Translations under genes and position numbers: made by a program
Part shown: positions 45,127 through 51,175 of the stretch, in pieces
How positions within the stretch are numbered: position 1 is the stretch's first letter
How the letters are laid out: each line of letters begins with the position of its first letter
The notes under the pieces: model-generated
Seen by the model: the letters and a program-made list of their open reading frames with translations, nothing else
Told to the model about the DNA's origin: nothing
Database searches by the model: none
Origin: Desulfuromonadales bacterium
GTDB taxonomy: Bacteria; Desulfobacterota; Desulfuromonadia; Desulfuromonadales; JAHYIW01
Direction: 5' to 3'
NCBI GenBank assembly: GCA_029210745.1
Contig: JARGFI010000018.1
Span: forward strand, 1 to 51,175
DNA length: 51,175 nt

Positions 45127-47196
45127 CTACCAGACATATGCAATATTTACCATGCTGCGCGTCACCGAGCCATCGAATGTGGACATATTCTTGTCATAGT
45201 AATCAACATAACTGATCTCGGCGCCACAGCGCAATCGTTCCATAACACGCCAGTCAATGCCAACCTCTGCTCCGCTCTGTACCAGATCAATCCGACCGAT
45301 ATCAGCCAATCCTTCCGCCGTGGCAAGATAATCCATTTCCACCTGGTAATCAAAATCCGGAGAATATTCAGCTGTTGCACGGATGTAACGCCCGGCCAGA
45401 CGCAGCCTGACCGAATCACTGAATTGGACCCCGAGGTCAGCCGACAGCATATGGATCTGTTGCAGGAATTCAACATCCCGGTCCATGAAAGTATGTCCGG
45501 ATTCAACCGCTGTGAGAGAAGTAGTCAACCCGCTTTGCGGGTCGGCATCGTTGCCGAATAAAAGATCCTGCGTAATATCCGTACGGGAAAACCCGTAATT
45601 AAAATTCAGGCTGACCCGCTGTGCCGGAACGGTCCAAATCCCGAAATTAACATTCTGCTGCTGCCGTTCACGATTTCGTTCAAAGGCATACACCCCGGAA
45701 GGGATCAGGAGCGACTCCGCATAATTAGCCAAATCCACCCCGGCACGCGCCGACGCGTTGACCCCCCATGATAACGCAGGCTGGAACGACGTACTGATGG
45801 ATAGCTCATGGCTGTCGTAACTACTCGTCGCATAAGCCGGAGTAGTGTTCTTTTCAAATGTATAGGTCGTATTGACACTCAATCTGCGGTCGTTTCGGGA
45901 TTTATAATACCCACCCACCTTAAAAGTTGACCTAACTTCCTCTGCGGGGGGCTGCCAGCCTGCCGCAAACGTGGTGTCGATATTATCACGTTGTGTTTCG
46001 CCACGTTTGAGCAACGCTTTGAGTTGCAGGTTGCGGCTCAAACGCCAGGTCGAAATCAGCTCAATAATCTTCTCTTTGAGATCCAGATTTTCACTGACCG
46101 GTGCAACGGCAGGGATTAAACTTGAGGTTATCGCGTCGTTGTTATCGTAATTCAGATCGAGTTGACGTAATCGCAGAATCATACTCACAGTATCGGATGG
46201 AGTAAAGGCAAAATCTCCGGCAGCTTTGTAATAATCGACCTCCGCTTCAACCGGAGAAACGGTTTTCAATAACGATTGGTTTTCCCGCTTCCCCAGCGTA
46301 TAGGAAAGATTGGCAACAACCCCTCCGGACAAAGAAGTATGGACGGCCAAGGTTGCCTCTTGCATCTTGCTGTCGGGGTCTTCACTATGCTCTGCGCTTC
46401 CCGCAAGGCGACGACCATCAATTGCACTAAACGTATCACGCGGAGTGTCCTCCTGGTCTTTGAAATCCCGATACAGGTAACTGACGATCAGATCAAAAAA
46501 ACCAAGATGACCATCAGCACTGGCCGTGAACTCATTTGTCACCCGATCCAGCTTGCGGGTGCGGCTTTGTAAATGACAGGCAGTAGCGCAATCTTCATCC
46601 ATGAAACGTAACTGCCTGGTGCCCTGTTTCTGATAGCGCCAATATCCAAGATTAATATGTGCGGGGATATCCGGAAGTTTGTAACGCATGTCCAGCTGGA
46701 AGGTTTGAGCGTCCAATGAGTACTCGTCAGCTGGGCTCTGATCAGCATAGTCGGCGCGGGTGACGACATCATCACCGGCAATGAATGGAGAATTGTAGGT
46801 TACAGCGAAGTTACGAGAATCAGTCGTTCCTGGCTGATAGGGGATATGATCAAGATGATGAAATAATTTTTCCAGTCGAAGATTCACGTGCAGCACGGTC
46901 ATGACGTCGAGTGAAGATTCAACGAGATAATCGTTTTCACTGTTATAGGCAGCATCGAGAGAGAGGTGCTTTTTGTCGGGCCCAACCAACGCCTGTAAAT
47001 CAAAGGTGGGGCTTGATTCATGTTCACGATATTCCGCAGCCCGCCCCGGCGTATCTTCGTCACTGACAACGGAGTAACCGCCGCCAGCGACCAAACTGGA
47101 GGCAAACGTCACCCCCGGAAGGAGCACAGCACAGCCCACCACAAAAAGTAACCGCCCGAATTTTACGCCATTACCGGTAACCCTATATTTATTCAC
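45127..47196 (-). CDS. MtrB/PioB-family outer-membrane beta-barrel of an electron conduit
   Basis: This 689-residue protein has a signal peptide ending near residue 33, then a long series of alternating hydrophobic-polar strands with D/N/G turns, and ends in Trp as outer-membrane barrels do. Length and the neighbouring decaheme cytochrome fit the MtrB/PioB family, which holds a cytochrome in a barrel so that electrons can cross the outer membrane. At residues 203-208 is CATACH, a CX3CH site, close to a heme c motif. It is cotranscribed with the decaheme gene upstream. This family assignment rests on architecture and context. Confidence 0.82.
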   Translation of the reverse strand: MNKYRVTGNGVKFGRLLFVVGCAVLLPGVTFASSLVAGGGYSVVSDEDTPGRAAEYREHESSPTFDLQALVGPDKKHLSLDAAYNSENDYLVESSLDVMTVLHVNLRLEKLFHHLDHIPYQPGTTDSRNFAVTYNSPFIAGDDVVTRADYADQSPADEYSLDAQTFQLDMRYKLPDIPAHINLGYWRYQKQGTRQLRFMDEDCATACHLQSRTRKLDRVTNEFTASADGHLGFFDLIVSYLYRDFKDQEDTPRDTFSAIDGRRLAGSAEHSEDPDSKMQEATLAVHTSLSGGVVANLSYTLGKRENQSLLKTVSPVEAEVDYYKAAGDFAFTPSDTVSMILRLRQLDLNYDNNDAITSSLIPAVAPVSENLDLKEKIIELISTWRLSRNLQLKALLKRGETQRDNIDTTFAAGWQPPAEEVRSTFKVGGYYKSRNDRRLSVNTTYTFEKNTTPAYATSSYDSHELSISTSFQPALSWGVNASARAGVDLANYAESLLIPSGVYAFERNRERQQQNVNFGIWTVPAQRVSLNFNYGFSRTDITQDLLFGNDADPQSGLTTSLTAVESGHTFMDRDVEFLQQIHMLSADLGVQFSDSVRLRLAGRYIRATAEYSPDFDYQVEMDYLATAEGLADIGRIDLVQSGAEVGIDWRVMERLRCGAEISYVDYYDKNMSTFDGSVTRSMVNIAYVW

Positions 47197-47241
47197 AAGA
47201 CGCTCCCGTTACTATTCGAAGACAGATCAGCCAACCACAAA

Positions 47242-48240
47242 TTATCGCGCGATAAAAGTTCCGCCGGATTTTGAAGGAATGTCGGTACCATGGATCGCTG
47301 AGTGACAATCTGTGCAACGACTGAAAAAAGCCTCCTTCATCGACCTGGAAGACAAACTCCCTCGTGCAGAATGGTTATTCCCGCCCAAATGGCCCGCATG
47401 GCACTGCAAACAGAGAAACGGCTGCCCCACTTCCAGCAGCGGCTCGTTCGGTGACCCGTGCGCGGTATGACAATTGGAACAATTTTCTGTCAGGTCAGCA
47501 TGTTCGTAAACAAAGGGGCCCTGATACTCCATGTGACAGCGGGTGCACACCTGTCTGGTTGTCGCCCCCTTGAGCATTTTATCATTTGCTGTTCCATGGG
47601 GATCATGGCAATCAGAACACATTACTTTGTGTTCCGGAACAGGGTGATGAGAAAAATTTGCAAATTCCATCCTGACCTGCTGGTGGCATTTGAAACACAG
47701 CTCCGCCATCTCCTGACGGCTGACCTTCTGCTGGGGGCCAACATGCAAGGCATGACAATCGCTGCATGAGACATCGCTGGTGGCGTGTGTGCTCCCGGAC
47801 CAGTAAGTCAACACCGGCGTTGATGACGCTGAATGGCACTTGAGGCAGATCAGTGATTGAGCCTGTTTGGGGAGATTACCCAAATTGAGTAGCCGGTCGC
47901 TGCTGCATTGATCACCATCATACTGGACTTTTTCGATCGCCAGACTTCCAGGGCCATGACACGATTCGCAATTAACCAGTGGCAACCCTGTTTCCACCTG
48001 GACTTGCGCACCATGTACAGAATTGTGAAAGTCATCGGCAATTTTGTCATGCGCATGACATTTCGCCAGACAGGCATCATTCCCGACATAATCCGCATCA
48101 AGCCGCCCGACGATCATCCGCTCATATTCCTTCACCGGCAACAACGGTGTATCGGAACGCATTGAAGACAAGTCGGAACAGGCCGGGATCAATGCCGCCA
48201 ATGCCGTGACCGCCAGCAATAAAAATAACTTCTTTTTCAA
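47242..48240 (-). CDS. Decaheme c-type cytochrome lipoprotein (DmsE/MtrA-like)
   Basis: This 332-residue protein has ten heme sites: one CX3CH (CLAKCH) at the start and nine CxxCH (CESCH, CLKCH, CSDCH, CFKCH, CSDCH, CTRCH, CSNCH, CLQCH, CTDCH). The N-terminus is a lipoprotein signal with lipobox ending IPAC (Cys21), so it is probably anchored in a membrane. I chose TTG 48240, because GGGAGG lies 8 bases before it; the ORF reads on to 48285 from another ATG. It would carry electrons from periplasmic cytochromes to the beta-barrel encoded next. Confidence 0.88.
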   Translation of the reverse strand: MKKKLFLLLAVTALAALIPACSDLSSMRSDTPLLPVKEYERMIVGRLDADYVGNDACLAKCHAHDKIADDFHNSVHGAQVQVETGLPLVNCESCHGPGSLAIEKVQYDGDQCSSDRLLNLGNLPKQAQSLICLKCHSASSTPVLTYWSGSTHATSDVSCSDCHALHVGPQQKVSRQEMAELCFKCHQQVRMEFANFSHHPVPEHKVMCSDCHDPHGTANDKMLKGATTRQVCTRCHMEYQGPFVYEHADLTENCSNCHTAHGSPNEPLLEVGQPFLCLQCHAGHLGGNNHSARGSLSSRSMKEAFFSRCTDCHSAIHGTDIPSKSGGTFIAR

Positions 48241-48283
48241 AGGACAACCTCCCGGACACAACAGAAATTCAAGAACCCTGTGC

Positions 48284-48312
48284 ATTCTTTAACAAGTATA
48301 ATTTTGTGTCAA
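48284..48312 (-). promoter_or_regulatory. Possible promoter of the decaheme/beta-barrel operon
   Basis: TTGACA (48312-48307) and AAGAAT (48289-48284) are separated by 17 bases. The -35 is perfect; the -10 is a 4 of 6 match. Confidence 0.45.
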
Positions 48313-48353
48313 TTAATTTTAAATCTCAGCAACAGCAAGCGGATGAAATACAT

Positions 48354-49436
48354 TCAAAAAAAGGTACCAATCACAACGCCCAGACCAGACAGCGGCCCTG
48401 AATCACTCATACCATCAACCGTCTTCTCTATCTTGTTCAGGGTTGTTTTGGCCTCCCGATAGAGGTCATCCTCATTAATAAGACGTCCGAACGTGCCCTG
48501 CCCTTCATCGATTTTGCCAACAATACTGTTTAAGCGCGCTACCGCCTCATAAAATTCATCGTAAAGCCCCGGTTCATTGACCAGGCGCCCCAGCGTTCCC
48601 TGATTATCGTCCGTCTTTGCCAGAATCGAATCAAGTCGCGCCGCAGCGATATTCAATTGGTTGTACAGCTGTTCATCCTTGAGCAGCAACCCCAGCGTCC
48701 CGGTTCCCTGCTGAAGGTCGGCAGAGACACTGCGCAGGTTGGCAACGGTTCCGGCGGCATCGTCATACAGCGAAGGATCGTTAATCAATTTGCCGATTGT
48801 TCCATCACCGTTCTCCAGCCGCGTTAACACCGATTTCAGGCTGACGAGCGATTCGTTCAGGTTGTCATACAGGGAGGGATTGTTAACCAGTAGTCCCAAA
48901 GTCCCCTCGCCATTATCGATTCTACGCACGACAGCACTCAAACGTTCGACCATCTCCGAAATATTGCCTCTGATTTCCACGATCAAATCCCCCAGATTGT
49001 CGAAAACCTTTTCCTGATTGCGATCCAGATTGGTGATCAGTTGATCAATATTGGCAGTTTCCTCGGTCATCAATTCACTGCCGGGCGGCAATACGGGTTG
49101 TCCTCGGGTTCCAAATGAAATTCCCAAAAATTGTCCACCGAGGAGATTAATCTGCCGGATAGACGCCGTTGAATCCGCAACCAATTCAACTGAATCTGTC
49201 GTATAAAAATCGATACGTACCTGGCTGTCTTCAATGCTGATAGCGGTGATCTTCCCCACCTCAACCCCGGCCATCCGTACCGGATCACCGACACTGATAC
49301 CGATCGCTGAATCAAAATTGGCATGGTAATGCAGCCGTTGTTCAAACGGACGCCAGTCTTCTGACAGCTCGATTAAAATGCCGAGCAAGATCAACGACGC
49401 TAAAAAAAATAAACCCACCTGTTTTTCTATCGACAT
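48354..49436 (-). CDS. mlaD: MlaD-like MCE-domain lipid transport protein with C-terminal repeats
   Basis: This 360-residue protein has an N-terminal membrane helix (about 9-26), an MCE domain (about 38-115, with VGDPVRMAGVEVGKI), a coiled part, and then five units of exactly 34 residues each built on GxGTxGxLxxxxxLY (GT at residues 178, 212, 246, 280 and 314). MCE proteins bridge the membrane system and carry phospholipids. ATG 49436 has GGGAGAGA upstream. It is the last gene of the mlaE-mlaF-mlaD operon. The tail is longer than in E. coli MlaD (183 residues). Confidence 0.9.
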   Translation of the reverse strand: MSIEKQVGLFFLASLILLGILIELSEDWRPFEQRLHYHANFDSAIGISVGDPVRMAGVEVGKITAISIEDSQVRIDFYTTDSVELVADSTASIRQINLLGGQFLGISFGTRGQPVLPPGSELMTEETANIDQLITNLDRNQEKVFDNLGDLIVEIRGNISEMVERLSAVVRRIDNGEGTLGLLVNNPSLYDNLNESLVSLKSVLTRLENGDGTIGKLINDPSLYDDAAGTVANLRSVSADLQQGTGTLGLLLKDEQLYNQLNIAAARLDSILAKTDDNQGTLGRLVNEPGLYDEFYEAVARLNSIVGKIDEGQGTFGRLINEDDLYREAKTTLNKIEKTVDGMSDSGPLSGLGVVIGTFF

Positions 49437-49441
49437 GGTCA

Positions 49442-50311
49442 CTATCTCTCCCCCCCCCCGATTCCTTTGGTGGTGGTATACAAAAATCGTTTTACATCGA
49501 GATTCGTACTCGCCTTGATCTCTTCAGGTGTGCCAACCTCGATAATCGTCCCCTCACCGATCATGGCCACACGGTCAGACAGATAGAGTGCAAAACTCAA
49601 ATCATGACTGACAATGACTGTCGTCAGGTCGAGCCGCTGACGAATATCGAGAATCACCTGTGCCAGTTCATCCGTCGTAATCGGATCAAGCTCTGCGGTC
49701 GGTTCATCAAAGAGAATCAGATCCGGATTCATTGCCAGCGAGCGCGCAATCGCAACCCGTTTTTTCATGCCCCCGGAAAGTTCAGCAATACCACGATCTT
49801 CTTCCCCCGCCAGCCCGACCAGATCGAGCTTTTCTTTGATGATTTCTCTGATCCGCGCTTCGGGACAAACTTCTTTTTCACGCAACCACAAACCAACATT
49901 TTCACCAACTGTCAACGAATTAAATAGCGCCGAGGTCTGAAAAACCATACTGTATCGATAACCACGGCTCCCCTTTGACGTGTCGTTCCAGATATCCTCC
50001 CCATCTATCAACACCCGGCCACGATCAGGTCGAATCAGTTTAACCAGATGTTTCAGCAACACACTCTTGCCGGAACCTGAGGGGCCGAGAATACTGAAGA
50101 TTTCTCCCGCCCCGATGTGGAGATCAATCCCCTGCAAGACCGGTCGACCGGCAAAACCTTTCCAGAGACCGTCAATTTCCACGCTGACTCCGTGGGAATC
50201 ATTATAATCCGCAACCGTGCCGCGTTGCTCCACTGCACTCTTGCTGAATCCGCGAGTAAGCCCGGCGAGCAGGCGAGTCAAAGAATGATTTGCAGAAGGT
50301 GGTGACATCAT
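49442..50311 (-). CDS. mlaF: Lipid transport ABC ATPase (MlaF-like)
   Basis: This 289-residue ATPase has GPSGSGKSV (Walker A), LSGGMKKRVAIARS (signature) and LILFDEPTAELDP (Walker B), as in MlaF, whose partner is the MlaE permease. An N-terminal stretch of about 50 residues before the core is longer than usual. Two ATG codons, 50311 and 50308, overlap the mlaE stop (TAATG), so the genes are coupled. The ORF is open further upstream, but that part overlaps mlaE. Confidence 0.92.
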   Translation of the reverse strand: MMSPPSANHSLTRLLAGLTRGFSKSAVEQRGTVADYNDSHGVSVEIDGLWKGFAGRPVLQGIDLHIGAGEIFSILGPSGSGKSVLLKHLVKLIRPDRGRVLIDGEDIWNDTSKGSRGYRYSMVFQTSALFNSLTVGENVGLWLREKEVCPEARIREIIKEKLDLVGLAGEEDRGIAELSGGMKKRVAIARSLAMNPDLILFDEPTAELDPITTDELAQVILDIRQRLDLTTVIVSHDLSFALYLSDRVAMIGEGTIIEVGTPEEIKASTNLDVKRFLYTTTKGIGGGER

Positions 50312-51105
50312 TACATCATGAACCGCGTCAGGAAATAATTGGCAACAAAGATCAATAAAAATGCCAGCACGACAGCACGCGTTGTTGACTGCCCGATACC
50401 CCGCGCACCGCCCATCGTTTTGAATCCCACATAGCAACCGACATGCGCGATGATTCCGCCGAACACGGCAGCTTTTAGCAACCCCTTCAAAATTTCGCGA
50501 TAGTTTAAGGCATTGGTCAGACTGTCATAATAAACATTAAGCGGGACGCCAATCTTAGCGTTGAACGCGCAGACTACCCCCCCGCCGAACATCGATATAA
50601 TCACGGTAAAGACGACCAGTGCCGGCATGGCCAGCATACACGCAATAAAACGCGGCATCGCCAGATAGCGGACCGGATTGATCTCCAGGGTGCGCAAGGC
50701 GTCAATCTCTTCGTAAACCTGCATCGCACCAACCTCTGCGGCCATTGAAGAACCAATTCGCCCCGCCACAAGCAGGCTGGTCATAACCGGCCCAAGCTCC
50801 TTGACCATTGACAAACCAACGATAGCGCCGATCGCCTCCTGCGTTCCGAAGTCGGCGAGTTGTACCCCGGTCTGCAGCGCCAGAACCATGCCGATGAAAA
50901 GTGACATCAGGCAGGCAATGGGCAATGTTCCGAGACCGATTTCTCGCATCTGGCGAAGTATCTCTGAACGATTACGTGGCGCATCCTTGAAGTAATAGAC
51001 CATCTCCGCAAGGAGCGCGAGCATCTCACCAGTCGTCTCGGCGGCACCAAGAATTTTTCTCCCGATCAGGGTCAGCATGACATCACCATAACATTTTAGG
51101 TTCAT
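50311..51105 (-). CDS. mlaE: Lipid transport ABC permease (MlaE-like)
   Basis: This 264-residue inner-membrane protein has five to six hydrophobic segments and the MlaE core: GLSMVKELGPVMTSLLVAGRIGS (quoted in part as VKELGPVMTSLLVAGRIGS) and MQVYEEIDALRTLEINP, the two permease signatures. It would drive phospholipid movement between the two membranes together with MlaF and MlaD. ATG 51105 may be replaced by ATG 51078; neither has a strong ribosome site. The mlaC and mlaB genes are not in the window. Confidence 0.92.
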   Translation of the reverse strand: MNLKCYGDVMLTLIGRKILGAAETTGEMLALLAEMVYYFKDAPRNRSEILRQMREIGLGTLPIACLMSLFIGMVLALQTGVQLADFGTQEAIGAIVGLSMVKELGPVMTSLLVAGRIGSSMAAEVGAMQVYEEIDALRTLEINPVRYLAMPRFIACMLAMPALVVFTVIISMFGGGVVCAFNAKIGVPLNVYYDSLTNALNYREILKGLLKAAVFGGIIAHVGCYVGFKTMGGARGIGQSTTRAVVLAFLLIFVANYFLTRFMM

Positions 51106-51175
51106 CCGCAGAATCTGTGGGTTACCTCCGGTTCAGGTAAACCACCAAGTGTATGATATAACGCCAGTTTTATGA

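Overview
The window looks like a chromosome segment of an anaerobic, metal- or sulfur-respiring deltaproteobacterium of the Desulfuromonadales (Geobacter/Desulfuromonas/Pelobacter type). This is inferred from the mix of genes: branched-chain amino acid genes with a T-box leader in front of leuA, an MtrA/MtrB-type outer-membrane electron conduit, an NrfD-type quinol complex with a multiheme cytochrome, c-heme sensor domains, and a PxxKW cysteine-rich protein. No rRNA, tRNA, CRISPR array or prophage is visible, and the species cannot be named from the sequence alone.

Layout. 1-4.2 kb (minus strand) is a damaged type I restriction-modification locus: a partial hsdS at the left edge, a REP-associated transposase (RAYT) surrounded and invaded by REP palindromes, and an hsdR with a one-base frameshift. 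4.4-15.4 kb (minus) is branched-chain amino acid synthesis (ilvD-ilvB-ilvN-ilvC, then T-box-leuA-leuC-leuD), with the phosphatidylethanolamine genes psd-pssA between them and a DUF465 gene upstream. 15.5-28.2 kb (minus) is a housekeeping block: rpsB-tsf-pyrH-frr-ferredoxin, uppS-cdsA-dxr-rseP-tsaB, pgi, rluB, scpB-scpA and an M50 protease. cdsA appears to start at an ATT codon.

28.4-37.8 kb (plus, AT-richer) is the most unusual part. A membrane histidine kinase whose periplasmic domain carries a CX4CH heme-like motif is followed by an NtrC-type sigma-54 activator. After a 486-base AT-rich gap with a possible sigma-54 promoter comes a gene train: a 74-aa membrane protein, a receiver domain without its phospho-acceptor Asp, an 80-aa paralogue of the first protein, a 56-aa membrane protein, a pentaheme cytochrome, a Tat-exported 4x[4Fe-4S] protein, an NrfD/HybB-like membrane protein, then a second heme sensor (paralogue of the kinase's sensor half, with no kinase) and a 173-aa membrane protein. 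No catalytic oxidoreductase subunit is encoded. I infer a regulated module that moves electrons between the quinone pool and periplasmic cytochromes.

37.9-41.7 kb (plus) is housekeeping: rsmD-coaD, purM-purN-DUF523, rpmB. 41.8-43.6 kb (minus) holds a phosphohexomutase and a YkgJ-type protein. The PxxKW protein is on plus. 44.1-48.3 kb (minus) is a decaheme lipoprotein cytochrome, an MtrB/PioB-like beta-barrel and an ABC-type substrate-binding protein, which could carry electrons from the periplasm through the outer membrane and may be the partner of the NrfD module. 48.4-51.1 kb (minus) is mlaE-mlaF-mlaD, a lipid transport ABC system whose MlaD has five exact-period 34-residue repeats.
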